From NCBI RefSeq assembly GCF_038900055.1, contig NZ_JBBMQM010000001.1:310001-374000 (forward strand): 64,000 nt of DNA. The letters run 5' to 3'. A program made the position numbers and the translations under genes. Position 1 is the first letter of the stretch. Every line of letters starts with the position of its first letter. The notes under the pieces are model-generated. The model worked only from the letters and a program-made list of their open reading frames with translations. It was not told where the DNA came from and searched no databases. This DNA is from Henriciella sp. AS95 (GTDB lineage Bacteria; Pseudomonadota; Alphaproteobacteria; Caulobacterales; Hyphomonadaceae). Of the stretch, positions 17,757-27,085 are shown piece by piece.

Positions 17757-18791
17757 ATGGCACTCAGAGTTGCAGTCGTCGGCGCGACAGGAAACGTAGG
17801 CCGCGAACTCCTCAACATCATGGACGAACGGAACTTCCCGGCAGATGAAGTTCACGCCGTCGCCTCGCGCCGCTCGGTCGGCCGCGAAGTGAGCTGGGGT
17901 GACCGCAAGCTGAAGTGCCAGGCACTTGATGATTTCGATTTCTCCAAGGTCGACGTCGTCCTGATGTCTGCTGGCGGCACGCTCTCAAAGCAGTGGGCCG
18001 AGAAGATCGGTAAGGCTGGCGCGATTGTCATCGACAACTCTTCCGCCTGGCGTATGGACCCGGACGTGCCTCTGGTCGTACCGGAAGTGAATGGCGCCGA
18101 TGTCATGGACTACGGCAAGAAAAACATCATCGCGAACCCGAACTGCTCGACCGCGCAGCTCGTCATGGCGCTGAAGCCGCTGCACGATGCCGCAGGCATC
18201 AAGCGTGTCGTCGTGTCGACCTATCAGTCGGTGTCCGGCGCAGGCAAGGCTGGCATGGACGAGCTTTGGAACCAGACCAAGGGCATCTTCGTGAACGACT
18301 CTCCAGAGCCGGAAGAGTTTTCCCGTCAGATCGCCTTTAATGCGATCCCGATGATCGGCTCCTTCATGGATGACGGCTTCACCGACGAGGAAGCCAAGAT
18401 GTGGAACGAGACCCACAAGATGATCGATCCGAACATCAAGCTCACTGTCACTTGCGTGCGCGTACCGGTTTTCGTGGGTCACTCTGAATCGGTGAATATC
18501 GAATTCGAAGACGCCATCACGCCTGAACAGGCCCGCGAGGTGCTTCGCAATTTTGATGGCGTCCAGGTCATCGATAATCCGGAGGATGACCAGTATATCA
18601 CGGCCATCGATTGCGCCGGTGAGTGGGACACGTTCGTTTCCCGCATCCGCAAGGACCCGACGGTCGAGCATGGCCTGTCGCTCTGGGTTGTCGCCGACAA
18701 CCTACGCAAGGGCGCGGCCCTCAACACTGTCCAGATCGCCGAAGAGCTGATCAAGCGCGGCGTTCTCAAGGCTGAAGCTGTCGACGCCTGA
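17757..18791 (+). CDS. asd: Aspartate-semialdehyde dehydrogenase
   Basis: 344 residues from the ATG at 17757 (AAAGGA before it). It makes aspartate semialdehyde for lysine/diaminopimelate, threonine and methionine. Seen: NADP-binding VAVVGATGNVGREL, the SAGG loop, the active-site cysteine in NPNCSTAQLVMAL, and STYQSVSGAG. With dapF (24.9 kb) and lysA (33 kb), three steps of the diaminopimelate route lie in this window. Terminator-like hairpin at 18815-18847. Confidence 0.98.
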   Translation: MALRVAVVGATGNVGRELLNIMDERNFPADEVHAVASRRSVGREVSWGDRKLKCQALDDFDFSKVDVVLMSAGGTLSKQWAEKIGKAGAIVIDNSSAWRMDPDVPLVVPEVNGADVMDYGKKNIIANPNCSTAQLVMALKPLHDAAGIKRVVVSTYQSVSGAGKAGMDELWNQTKGIFVNDSPEPEEFSRQIAFNAIPMIGSFMDDGFTDEEAKMWNETHKMIDPNIKLTVTCVRVPVFVGHSESVNIEFEDAITPEQAREVLRNFDGVQVIDNPEDDQYITAIDCAGEWDTFVSRIRKDPTVEHGLSLWVVADNLRKGAALNTVQIAEELIKRGVLKAEAVDA

Positions 18792-18814
18792 TCAATTTGG
18801 CCCACAAAAAACCC

Positions 18815-18847
18815 GAACCGCCGCTCTCAGCCTGAGGGCGGCGGTTC
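18815..18847 (+). terminator. Long hairpin after asd, possibly bidirectional
   Basis: Two 16-base arms, 18815-18830 and 18832-18847, pair with only one T-G pair; sterically the loop is about nine bases. On the plus strand it is followed by TTCATTT; on the minus strand by a TTTTTT run after GGG. It is probably the asd terminator. Confidence 0.7.
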
Positions 18848-18934
18848 TTCATTTGAAGTCAGCTTTTCTAAACCCCGCTGCGCGCCGCAAGAAATGGGTG
18901 GCGGGAAGGGCGCCGCAGCATTACGTGGCGCGCC

Positions 18935-19846
18935 ATGAGATCTGAACTTCGCCTCGGCCTTATCTGCGGTTTCAGTGCCTACATGCTGTGGGGCCTGCTG
19001 CCGCTGTATTTCCGTCTGCTCGACCATATCGAGCCGGAGGAAATGCTTGTGCACCGCATCCTCTGGGGCTTGCCGACAGCGCTGCTGTTCATCACCGTCG
19101 CCGCACGCTGGAAAGATCTGCGCGCCGCGCTGACCGGTCGTCGGCTCTTTTATCTTCTGGTCTCGGCGCTCCTGATCGCCGTTAACTGGCTGATCTATAT
19201 CTGGGCCGTCTCACAGGAGCGCGTCACCGAGGCGAGTCTTGGCTATTTCATCAACCCGCTGGTCAGCGTCCTGCTGGGCATGTTCTTCTTTTCCGAAACG
19301 CTGCGAAAGGCGCAGTGGGCCGCCATCGCAGTTGCCGCACTCGGCGTCGGTGTCCTGACATGGGAGCTTGGCCGGCTGCCCTGGGTCTCGCTGGCGCTTT
19401 GTTTCAGCTTTGCCTCCTATGGTGCGGTCCGCAAGAAGGTGCAGATCGACAGCCGTATCGGCTTTGCCATCGAGACGGCCATCCTCTTCCCCGTCGCGTT
19501 CATATGGCTCGCCTGGTTTCAGACGACATCCGACGGGACCTGGCTCGGCGATGGCTGGAGCGACTGGTTGCTGCTGCCGTTGGCCGGCCCGATTACCGCC
19601 GTGCCGCTGATCCTGTTCGCACTGGCCGCCAAGCGGCTGAAGCTCGCGACCATCGGCATGATGCAATATCTCACGCCAACGATGCAGTTCCTGATTGCGG
19701 TGGTTGTCTTCCGCGAGCCTTTCGGCCCGGTCGATGCCGTCGCCTTCGGCCTGATCTGGGCCGCCCTCGCCATCTTCACGACCGACAGCGTGATCGGCGA
19801 CCGCAAGGCCCGCCGTCTGGCGCGCGCCGCTGAGCTCAATCCATAA
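18935..19846 (+). CDS. rarD: EamA-family transporter RarD
   Basis: 303 residues with about ten membrane segments in two EamA halves. The N-terminus (GLICGFSAYMLWGLLPLYF), the segment NWLIYIWAVSQERVTEASLGYFINPL and the C-terminal MMQYLTPTMQFLIAV are characteristic of RarD, named for a role in chloramphenicol resistance in Pseudomonas; the real substrate is not established. Inner membrane. Monocistronic between hairpins at 18815 and 19850. Confidence 0.92.
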   Translation: MRSELRLGLICGFSAYMLWGLLPLYFRLLDHIEPEEMLVHRILWGLPTALLFITVAARWKDLRAALTGRRLFYLLVSALLIAVNWLIYIWAVSQERVTEASLGYFINPLVSVLLGMFFFSETLRKAQWAAIAVAALGVGVLTWELGRLPWVSLALCFSFASYGAVRKKVQIDSRIGFAIETAILFPVAFIWLAWFQTTSDGTWLGDGWSDWLLLPLAGPITAVPLILFALAAKRLKLATIGMMQYLTPTMQFLIAVVVFREPFGPVDAVAFGLIWAALAIFTTDSVIGDRKARRLARAAELNP

Positions 19847-19849
19847 AAA

Positions 19850-19882
19850 ATCCCCGGCGCTCGGAAAAACGAGGCCGGGGAT
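19850..19882. terminator. Hairpin between rarD and the convergent serine hydrolase gene
   Basis: ATCCCCGGC pairs with GCCGGGGAT and CTCG with CGAG, with one bulged G and a GAAAAA loop. On the minus strand it is followed by TTTTTT, on the plus strand by no T run. The A tract before it and T tract on the reverse suggest use in both directions. The following 198 bp to 20080 hold no gene that I can support. Confidence 0.65.
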
Positions 19883-20080
19883 GGAAGTCAACTGCATAGA
19901 AAATGGATGGAGTGCCAATTTCGTATCGATCCGAGCAAAGCGCGTGCCAGTTCGCGTATCAAGCGAAATCTTTCTATCTAACGCTCTTTTCACACGGGCT
20001 TGGGCCAGGCCCCTCAAAATTCATCACTTGTTATCCAAGACCGGCGGAAATCGTTTCATTTCGGGATGATCGTCCGCGTA

Positions 20081-21199
20081 TCAGAGGCAGCCATAGAGCG
20101 CATCGACAAGCCTGCGCGCGCGTGGGTCACCCTGTAGATAGTTGGACTGCTTGTTCATCACATATGCCGCAGACAGATGGCGCTCCGGGTCTCCAAGCGC
20201 CAGCGAACCGCCCCACCCAGAGTGAGCCAGAGTGTCAGGGTTGGGGCCATAGATGCCGAGATTATTGCGCATCACGCCCGCCGCAAATTCGGTGATAAAG
20301 GGCAAGACCAGGTCCTGGCCGATGGTCCGGCGCTTTGTCAGCTCTTCAAAGGCCTGCGCGCCGAGCAACACCTGGCCATCAAGCTGCCCCCGGTGGGCAT
20401 ACACGCCATAAAGCTGGGCGACAGACAGCGCTGTGCCGTGACCATTTGCTGATGGAATTTCGATTTCGCGCCAGATCGCTCCGCCCCGGTCAGGCGAGCC
20501 CCATTTAGTGAGGAAGGCGGTGCGGTTAAATTCGTTGATATCTCCAAGCTGCGGCATCTCTCTTGGACGCATGATGTCAGCAACGCGGTCATGCTGAGCG
20601 GCCGGGAGTCCGATATGGAAATCGATGCCCGCCGGTTCGCAAACATCTTCCCGCAAGATCGTTCCCAGCGAGCGCCCCGTGATCCGCTTCACCGTTTCAC
20701 CGACCAGATATCCCCATGTCAGCGGGTGATAGCCATGCGCGGTGCCCGGCTCCCACAGAGGCTCAATATCGGCAAGAGCTGCGGCAAGCGCGGGGGGATC
20801 GAGCCAGAGACCCGGGTCAATTGGCTCAACAAAGCCGACCAACCCGGCCTGGTGGGACACCATCTGGCCTATTGTGATGTCGCCCTTTCCCGCAGCGGAA
20901 AATTCCGGCCAGACATCGGCCTCCCTGGTTTCGTAGCCCTGCTGTAGCTCGTTCACCGCCTTGGCGAGGATGATGGAAGCAATGCCCTTCGTGGTCGAAT
21001 AGATCGGGACGAGGGTTTCAGCGGTCCATGGCGTTTCCTTTTTGCGGTCCGCATATCCGCCTTTAATATCCACAACCGTTTCGCCATCGATGATCGCGGC
21101 AAAGCCGGCACCGAGCTCCTCGCCGGCTTCGAAGGTAGCTTCAAAGACATCGCGCACGGGCTCAAAGCCTGCGCTTACATGGCCGCTGATATCGCTCAT
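20081..21199 (-). CDS. Serine beta-lactamase-like esterase (EstB-type)
   Basis: 372 residues of the beta-lactamase class C/DD-peptidase fold. The nucleophile motif S68-T-T-K71 is in VPIYSTTKGIASI, a tyrosine follows in HGYHPLTWGYLVGE, and an HSGWGG segment near residue 335 replaces the KTG box. This pattern is that of EstB-like carboxylesterases, which hydrolyse short esters and usually lack beta-lactamase activity. No signal peptide is seen, so it is probably cytoplasmic. The start is 64 bp from the divergent DUF302 gene. Confidence 0.87.
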   Translation of the reverse strand: MSDISGHVSAGFEPVRDVFEATFEAGEELGAGFAAIIDGETVVDIKGGYADRKKETPWTAETLVPIYSTTKGIASIILAKAVNELQQGYETREADVWPEFSAAGKGDITIGQMVSHQAGLVGFVEPIDPGLWLDPPALAAALADIEPLWEPGTAHGYHPLTWGYLVGETVKRITGRSLGTILREDVCEPAGIDFHIGLPAAQHDRVADIMRPREMPQLGDINEFNRTAFLTKWGSPDRGGAIWREIEIPSANGHGTALSVAQLYGVYAHRGQLDGQVLLGAQAFEELTKRRTIGQDLVLPFITEFAAGVMRNNLGIYGPNPDTLAHSGWGGSLALGDPERHLSAAYVMNKQSNYLQGDPRARRLVDALYGCL

Positions 21200-21263
21200 T
21201 GAGGTCCGCTTCCTGTTTCGTGTTAGCCTTGGAACAAGTTATCTAATTCAGGAAGGACGCACC

Positions 21264-21761
21264 ATGAAACTCGCCCCTCTGGCAAGCCTTGTCGCTCTGT
21301 CTATTGCAGCGGCCTGCTCAGCAACGCCGGAATTCGGCTCACCGTCCGAATTCGGCAATGCCGGTCAAGCGGCGCCGCAGGCCATTATCGCGCACAAGAG
21401 CACGCTCGGCTTTGAAGAAACCGTCGACAAATTGCGCAGCGCAATCGAGGCCCGCCCGCTCACCCTGTTTGCCGAGATCGATCATGCAAAAGGCGCGCGC
21501 GATGCAGGTCTGACGCTGAGCCCCTCCACCCTCTTCATCTTCGGCAATCCGTCGGTCGGCGCACCGCTGATGCAGGCCAATCCCGCGCTCGGCATTGAGC
21601 TGCCGATGAAAATCCTCGTCGTGGACACTGGGTCTGGCGTGCAGCTGATCCGCCAAGACATTCCATCGGTGCTTCGCCAATATGCTGTTTCACCGACGGA
21701 TGTGCCGGTCGATAAGATCGAGGAAACGCTGATAGCGATCACGACCGAGGCAAGCCGGTAG
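21264..21761 (+). CDS. DUF302 lipoprotein
   Basis: 165 residues; start ATG at 21264 behind GGAAGGA. The N-terminus is a lipoprotein signal with lipobox IAAAC (Cys about 19). The mature part is a DUF302 domain, with ETVDKLRSAIEARPLTLFAEIDHAKGA and TLFIFGNPSVGAPLMQ, the two diagnostic blocks. DUF302 proteins are small dimeric folds of unknown function, often in the periplasm. Divergent from the EstB-like gene. Confidence 0.9.
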   Translation: MKLAPLASLVALSIAAACSATPEFGSPSEFGNAGQAAPQAIIAHKSTLGFEETVDKLRSAIEARPLTLFAEIDHAKGARDAGLTLSPSTLFIFGNPSVGAPLMQANPALGIELPMKILVVDTGSGVQLIRQDIPSVLRQYAVSPTDVPVDKIEETLIAITTEASR

Positions 21762-21843
21762 CGGCAAATTGGCCGTAGTACTGGACTCATCGCCGCTCTC
21801 GCGCCATCGAAGGCGCCACGACTGATTGTGAGAGACCGCCACC

Positions 21844-22734
21844 ATGACGACCACTGCCCAGAATCGCCCCCGCCGCTCTTGTCTGTACATGCCCGGCGCC
21901 AACCCACGCGCGCTCGAAAAAGCCAAAACTCTGGCCGCCGATACGCTCATTCTTGATCTCGAAGATGCGGTCGCACCCGACGCCAAGCAGGAAGCCCGCG
22001 AAACGGTCTGCAAGGCCGTCGAGGCGGGCGGATACGGCAAACGCGAAGTCGTCATCCGCATTAACGGCCTCGACACGGACTGGGGCATGGATGACCTGAA
22101 GGCTGCTGTCGCCGCTGGTCCCGACGCGATCCTTGCGCCGAAGGTCATTGATGGCGGCGATATCGACCGTCTCGATGACGCGCTGAGCCGGGCAGGCGCG
22201 CCAAAGGATTTCGGCCTCTGGGTGATGATCGAGATGCCAAAGGCCATCCTCAACATCAAGGACATCGCCGAAGCGGCTGGCCGCACGCGTTTGAACGCTT
22301 TCGTCATGGGCACAAACGACATCGCCAAGGAATTGCGGGCGGTGAATGACCCATCGCGCCTCGCCTTCCAGAGCTTCTTTGGGCTGACGCTGGCCGCCGC
22401 CCGCGCTTACGACATTCTCGCCATTGATGGCGTCTACAATGACATTCAGAATGCAGAAGGGCTGGAGACTGAAGTCCGCCAGGGCCGCTTGCTCGGCTTC
22501 GACGGCAAGACGCTGATCCACCCGTCACAGATCGACATCACAAATGAAGTCTTCGCGCCAGACGAGGCTGACGTTGCCCAGGCGCACGATGTGATCGCCG
22601 CCTTCGCCGATCCGGCGAATAAGGGCAAGGGCGTACTCAAGGTGAACGGCAAGATGACGGAGCTTCTCCACCTCGAAGAGGCCCGCCGCATCGTCGATGT
22701 CGATGCCGCAATCAAGGAAATGGAGGCAAGTTGA
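21844..22734 (+). CDS. HpcH/HpaI aldolase - citrate lyase beta-like protein (CitE / malyl-CoA lyase family)
   Basis: 296 residues of the CitE-like TIM-barrel family. Seen: SCLYMPGANPRALEKA, the Mg-site LDLEDAVAPDAK, VVIRINGLDT, a second acidic site in WVMIEMPKAILN, and the C-terminal KTLIHPSQI. Relatives include malyl-CoA/methylmalyl-CoA lyase (Mcl1), malyl-CoA thioesterase (Mcl2) and orphan CitE proteins. The shorter length and sequence style suggest Mcl2/CitE rather than Mcl1. The mesaconyl-CoA hydratase 700 bp downstream supports a role in the ethylmalonyl-CoA pathway. It overlaps the next gene by 1 bp. Confidence 0.85.
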   Translation: MTTTAQNRPRRSCLYMPGANPRALEKAKTLAADTLILDLEDAVAPDAKQEARETVCKAVEAGGYGKREVVIRINGLDTDWGMDDLKAAVAAGPDAILAPKVIDGGDIDRLDDALSRAGAPKDFGLWVMIEMPKAILNIKDIAEAAGRTRLNAFVMGTNDIAKELRAVNDPSRLAFQSFFGLTLAAARAYDILAIDGVYNDIQNAEGLETEVRQGRLLGFDGKTLIHPSQIDITNEVFAPDEADVAQAHDVIAAFADPANKGKGVLKVNGKMTELLHLEEARRIVDVDAAIKEMEAS

Positions 22735-23081
22735 TGACCTACACACTTCTTCACCACACGGGCTGCTCGACCTCCCGCAACGGCCTGGCCCTACTGCAGG
22801 AGAATGGAATCGAGCCGGAAATCCGCAAATACATGAATGCAGGCGAGGCTTTGAGCGTCGGCGAGTTGAAAGACATCGCGAAGAAAATGGGCGCAGCTTC
22901 GCCGCGTGAATTCCTGCGAGACAAGGACGCCAAGAAGTTCGAGATCCCTGAAGACCTTTCAGACGAGAAGCTTTACGAGGCCATGGTCGACAATCCGCGC
23001 CTGATCCAGCGGCCGATCGGCATCAAGGGGAACAAGGCTGTGCTCGGGCGGCCAATCGAGAAGCTGCTTGAGATCAAATAG
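22734..23081 (+). CDS. ArsC/Spx-like thioredoxin-fold reductase
   Basis: 115 residues starting at the ATG at 22734, with GGAGG nearby and TGATG coupling to the previous gene. The ArsC fold is shown by LLHHTGCSTSRNGLALLQ (Cys11 is the reactive cysteine), PREFLRDKDAKK and NPRLIQRPIGIKG. Arsenate reductases of this family carry arginines around the last block; whether arsenate is the substrate is unclear, and a general glutaredoxin-linked reductase is as likely. No ars genes are nearby. Confidence 0.87.
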   Translation: MTYTLLHHTGCSTSRNGLALLQENGIEPEIRKYMNAGEALSVGELKDIAKKMGAASPREFLRDKDAKKFEIPEDLSDEKLYEAMVDNPRLIQRPIGIKGNKAVLGRPIEKLLEIK

Positions 23082-23151
23082 CCTTCGGTTCGTTCAAATT
23101 TCACCGATCGGATAAGCGGTCCTGAAAAGCCTTTGTGCAACAAGGGCTGAC

Positions 23152-23388
23152 ATGACGATCCTCATGCTCATCGCTGCCGCACTTCTGCTGCTGTCTGCCG
23201 CCTTCTTTTTTGGTCCCATGCTCGTTGCATATGGCAGCCATGGTGCGCGGGAACTGGTACGCCATCCGCAGGCGCATTTTGCCGCGATGACTATTATCAC
23301 GGCGCTCCTTGTCATTGTTTTCTATGACCCGAGCGCTTCTGCCTTGATTTCAGAGGATGAGGCAGTGCAGGTGGTGCTCAGAACTTAA
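23152..23388 (+). CDS. Small membrane protein, unknown
   Basis: 78 residues with two hydrophobic segments (about 2-26 and 44-60) and an acidic C-terminal tail (ISEDEAVQ). AAGGGC stands before the ATG. No family recognised. It lies between the ArsC-like and hydratase genes on the same strand. Confidence 0.55.
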   Translation: MTILMLIAAALLLLSAAFFFGPMLVAYGSHGARELVRHPQAHFAAMTIITALLVIVFYDPSASALISEDEAVQVVLRT

Positions 23389-23441
23389 GGGGCACGCGCC
23401 GCTCGGCGTCATGTGAGCCCCGAACACAGACCGAGGGCCCT

Positions 23442-24476
23442 ATGACCAAATCCAATCCCGGTAACTATTTTGAAGACTTCAAGCCCGGCATGGAAATCAT
23501 CCATGCCACGCCGCTCACTGTGAGCGCGGGCGATAATTCTCTCTACCGGGCCCTCACCGGCAGCCGGCACGCGCTCTATTCTGCAGAAACCTTTGCCGCA
23601 TCGAACGGCTTTTCGTCACTGCCTGTTGATCCGCTTCTCGCCTTCCACGTCGTCTTCGGCAAGACGGTGCCGGACATCTCACTGAACGCTGTTGCCAATC
23701 TCGGCTATGCCGACGGCAAGTTCCTGAAAGCCGTTTATCCCGGCGACACGCTGACTGCGATCTCCGAAGTCATTGGCGTCAAGGAGAACTCAAATGGCAA
23801 GACGGGCGTCGTCTGGGTGCGCACGCGCGGTGAGAACCAGAAGGGCGAAACGGTGCTCTCCTATGTCCGCTGGGTCATGGTTCACAAAAAAGACCCCGCA
23901 AGCCCGGCGCCGGAAGTGAGCGCGCCTGAGCTGCCTGATGCTGTCGCCGCCAAGGATTTGTCAGCCCCCGACTACACCAATTGGAACTACGCGCTTGCCG
24001 GATCCAAATGGCGGTTTGGCGATTATGAGGTCGGCGAGAAAATCGACCATGTTGACGGCATGACGGTTGAGGAAGCCGAACACCAGACGGCCACGCGCCT
24101 CTACCAGAACACCGCCAAGGTTCATTTTGATGCGCATGCACAGAAAGACAGTCGCTTCGGCAAACGCCTCATCTATGGCGGCGTCGTCATCTCGATTGCC
24201 CGGGCGCTCTCCTTCAATGGTCTCGAAAGCGCCGCACAAATGCTCGCCATCAATGCCGGTACGCATGCCGGTCCGCTCTTCGCCGGAGATACGATCTATG
24301 CGTGGTCCGAAATCCTCGACAAGACTGAGCTCTCTTCGAAGACGGGGGCGCTTCGTCTGCGCCTGGTTGCCACCAAAAACCACCCCGGTGCGGACTTCCC
24401 GCTAAGAGGCGACGACGGAAAATACCACCCGGATGTCCTTCTGGACTTCGATTACTGGGCCGCCATCCCCATCTAG
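23442..24476 (+). CDS. Double-hotdog MaoC-family dehydratase, probable mesaconyl-CoA hydratase
   Basis: 344 residues, two hotdog repeats: the first opens YFEDFKPGMEIIHATPLTVSAGD, the second WRFGDYEVGEKIDHVDGMTVEEAE at about 185. The length and layout fit mesaconyl-CoA (2-methylfumaryl-CoA) hydratase of the ethylmalonyl-CoA pathway (about 340 residues). The second half has HQTATRLYQNTAKVHFDAH, a typical active-site stretch of that family. GAGGG precedes the ATG. The nearby CitE-type gene supports the assignment. A different MaoC function is possible. Confidence 0.82.
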   Translation: MTKSNPGNYFEDFKPGMEIIHATPLTVSAGDNSLYRALTGSRHALYSAETFAASNGFSSLPVDPLLAFHVVFGKTVPDISLNAVANLGYADGKFLKAVYPGDTLTAISEVIGVKENSNGKTGVVWVRTRGENQKGETVLSYVRWVMVHKKDPASPAPEVSAPELPDAVAAKDLSAPDYTNWNYALAGSKWRFGDYEVGEKIDHVDGMTVEEAEHQTATRLYQNTAKVHFDAHAQKDSRFGKRLIYGGVVISIARALSFNGLESAAQMLAINAGTHAGPLFAGDTIYAWSEILDKTELSSKTGALRLRLVATKNHPGADFPLRGDDGKYHPDVLLDFDYWAAIPI

Positions 24477-24481
24477 CCGGC

Positions 24482-24895
24482 ATGATGACCAACCTTCTTG
24501 AAGGCATCACCCTGTTCGGGGTTGCGATTGCCACGATATTGATGGCGATCGCCAGCATGCTGGGCACGATGACGATGAAGCAGGTCGTCGAATTCGGTCA
24601 GGTCGATGCGCGGACATTATGCGGTCTCACCGGCATCACCGATCCGAAGGATCTGCAGGATGTGTTTGGTCCACCGCACATGAACAGGACATGGCACGGC
24701 CTCACCCTGCCTTATATCGAGGCCCAGAAAAGACCGGCCGGATATCTCATCAGTGACAATCGCATCGACTGGATTTGCATCGGCCTCGCCGTGCTCGCCT
24801 TTTTCTGGCGTCACCCGGTCGCTGACCTCTTGCTGATTGTGGCGGCGATGTCACAGGTGGCCGGTTGGGTGCTCGCAACACGCCTCCCTCGATAG
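24482..24895 (+). CDS. Hypothetical membrane protein
   Basis: 137 residues (two adjacent ATG codons, 24482 and 24485). Hydrophobic segments at about 6-32, 97-112 and 115-133, with a soluble middle (GLTGITDPKDLQDVFGPPHM...). No family recognised. It starts 5 bp after the hydratase stop and is probably co-transcribed. Confidence 0.6.
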   Translation: MMTNLLEGITLFGVAIATILMAIASMLGTMTMKQVVEFGQVDARTLCGLTGITDPKDLQDVFGPPHMNRTWHGLTLPYIEAQKRPAGYLISDNRIDWICIGLAVLAFFWRHPVADLLLIVAAMSQVAGWVLATRLPR

Positions 24896-24938
24896 ATTTA
24901 CCTTTGGGTCGCCCATCGCCTGCATTATCTTCCGCAAG

Positions 24939-25748
24939 ATGAAGGTTTGGAAGATGAACGGCGCGGGCAATGCCTTCGCGATTTTCGACGCGCGCGACCG
25001 CCAGTTCGCGCCGGACGCAGAGCGCATCCGTGCGATTGCCGAACAGATGAAGGCCGATCAGGTCATGTCGATCGAGCGGGACACGATGGTCGACTCCTTC
25101 CTGCGCATCTGGAACTCATCCGGCGAAGAAGTAGACGCCTGCGGCAATGGCACACGCGCCGTTGCCCACCTTCTGCTGGCCGAAGCCGACAAAGATGAAG
25201 TCAAGATCCGCACGAATGCCGGCGTTCTTAAGGGACAGAAGGCAGGAAACGGCCTCGTCACCATCGATATGGGCTCGCCCCTGATGGGATGGGAAGACAT
25301 TCCACTGTCCGAAAAGATGGATGTCCGCGGCGTCGATGTCCGAATTGGGCCGATGGACAAGCCCTATCTGTCGAAACCTGCCGTCGTCTCAATGGGCAAT
25401 CCGCACGCCGTCTTTTTCGTCGACGATGTCGACAAGTACGATATTCCGCAGATCGGTCCGCTGGTGGAGTGGCATCCTCTGTTCCCGGAGGGCGTCAATG
25501 TCGGGTTCGCGCAGGTCATCGACCCGGAAACCATCCGGCTCAGGGTCTGGGAACGCGGCGCTGGCCTGACCAAGGCCTGCGGTACCGGGGCTTGCGCAGC
25601 GCTCGTTTGTGCCGCCCGTGCGGGCAAGACAGAGCGCCGCGCCAAGCTGATTCTCGATGGCGGCGAACTCATCATCGACTGGCGGGAATCCGACGACCAT
25701 GTCCTGATGACGGGCCCTGTCGAGCTGGAGATGAGCTTCGAGGTCTGA
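24939..25748 (+). CDS. dapF: Diaminopimelate epimerase
   Basis: 269 residues from the ATG at 24939. It converts LL- to meso-diaminopimelate for lysine and peptidoglycan. Both catalytic cysteines are seen: Cys68 in DACGNGTRA and Cys214 in KACGTGACA. The start MKVWKMNGAGNAFAIFD matches the family; the open frame extends to 24837, but that would lie inside the previous gene. Slightly shorter than E. coli (274). Confidence 0.96.
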   Translation: MKVWKMNGAGNAFAIFDARDRQFAPDAERIRAIAEQMKADQVMSIERDTMVDSFLRIWNSSGEEVDACGNGTRAVAHLLLAEADKDEVKIRTNAGVLKGQKAGNGLVTIDMGSPLMGWEDIPLSEKMDVRGVDVRIGPMDKPYLSKPAVVSMGNPHAVFFVDDVDKYDIPQIGPLVEWHPLFPEGVNVGFAQVIDPETIRLRVWERGAGLTKACGTGACAALVCAARAGKTERRAKLILDGGELIIDWRESDDHVLMTGPVELEMSFEV

Positions 25749-25804
25749 AGCGCATCCCTTGATCTTTCGGCCATTCGGCGCGACATCCGCCCGGATACAC
25801 CGTC

Positions 25805-27085
25805 ATGACAGATGAAACGCCCACCCGGACCCGCTCGCAGGTCATCACGCTAGGCTGCCGCCTCAACTCCTATGAGAGTGAGGTGATGCGCGCCCATGCC
25901 GATGCAGCTGGCCTCGATGATGCGGTCATCGTGAATACGTGCGCCGTCACGGCTGAAGCCGTCCGCACCGCCCGGCAGACCATCCGCCGCGCGAAGAAGG
26001 ACAATCCGGACGCGCGTATCATCGTGACAGGTTGCGCGGCCCAGATCGACCCTGGCGAGTTCGCGGCAATGCCGGAAGTCGATCGCGTCATCGGAAATCA
26101 CGAAAAGATGCAAGCCGAAACCTGGGCAGGACGGGCGCTCAGCCACGGCACCGAAAAAGTGCTCGTCAACGACATCATGTCGGTGAAGGAAACCGCAGCA
26201 CACCTGATTGACGGCATGGAGGGGCGCGCTCGGGCCTATGTGCAGGTCCAGAATGGCTGCGACCACCGCTGCACCTTCTGCATCATCCCCTATGGCCGGG
26301 GCAATTCCCGCTCAGTGCCCGCTGGCGAAATCGTCCAGATGATCCGGCGGCTCGTCGAGACCGGGCATTATGAGATCGTGCTCACAGGCGTCGACCTCAC
26401 CAGTTGGGGCGCGGACCTGCCGGGCCAGCCGCAACTGGGCAATCTGGTTCAACGGATTCTGAAACTGGTGCCGGAGCTCAAACAGCTCCGCATCTCTTCC
26501 ATCGATGCGATTGAAATCGATGATGCGCTCTTCGACGCCATGGCCGAGCCTCGCCTTGCGCCTTTCATGCATCTCTCCCTGCAGCATGGGGACAATCTCA
26601 TCCTGAAGCGGATGAAGCGGCGCCACTCACGCGAGCAGGCGATCGAGCTCGCCCAGACCCTGCGCAAGATCCGTCCGGACATGGCGCTCGGGGCCGACAT
26701 CATCGCCGGCTTCCCGACCGAGACTGAAGCGCATTTTGAAAACTCGCTGCGCCTGGTTGAAGACTGCGGCCTGTCTTTCCTGCACGTCTTTCCTTACAGT
26801 CCCCGGCCCGGCACACCTGCGGCGCGGATGCCGCAGCTCGAAAAAGCCGTGATCAAGGAGCGCGCGGCGCGACTGCGCGGGGCCGGCGCTGAGGCGCTCG
26901 CTCGTCATCTCGAAACGCATGTCGGCAAGACCCTTGAAGTTCTCGTCGAACAGGAAACCAATGGACGGCTAAGCGATTTTTCTCAGGTCGCGCTTGAAGG
27001 CTTTGACACGCTCGAGGCTGGACGGCCCGTCTCTGCCCGGATAGTCGCTCAGGACGGTAAGAAACTCATCGGGGCCCCTGCATGA
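25805..27085 (+). CDS. mtaB: tRNA t6A37 methylthiotransferase MtaB
   Basis: 426 residues; radical-SAM enzyme making ms2t6A in ANN-decoding tRNAs. Three N-terminal cysteines (TLGCRLNSYE, VNTCAVT, VTGCAAQ) bind one cluster; CDHRCTFC is the radical-SAM CxxxCxxC for the other. QHGDNLILKRMKRRH and GFPTETEAHF are typical of the family. The stop overlaps the ftsY start (ATGA), a common pairing in Alphaproteobacteria. Confidence 0.95.
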   Translation: MTDETPTRTRSQVITLGCRLNSYESEVMRAHADAAGLDDAVIVNTCAVTAEAVRTARQTIRRAKKDNPDARIIVTGCAAQIDPGEFAAMPEVDRVIGNHEKMQAETWAGRALSHGTEKVLVNDIMSVKETAAHLIDGMEGRARAYVQVQNGCDHRCTFCIIPYGRGNSRSVPAGEIVQMIRRLVETGHYEIVLTGVDLTSWGADLPGQPQLGNLVQRILKLVPELKQLRISSIDAIEIDDALFDAMAEPRLAPFMHLSLQHGDNLILKRMKRRHSREQAIELAQTLRKIRPDMALGADIIAGFPTETEAHFENSLRLVEDCGLSFLHVFPYSPRPGTPAARMPQLEKAVIKERAARLRGAGAEALARHLETHVGKTLEVLVEQETNGRLSDFSQVALEGFDTLEAGRPVSARIVAQDGKKLIGAPA

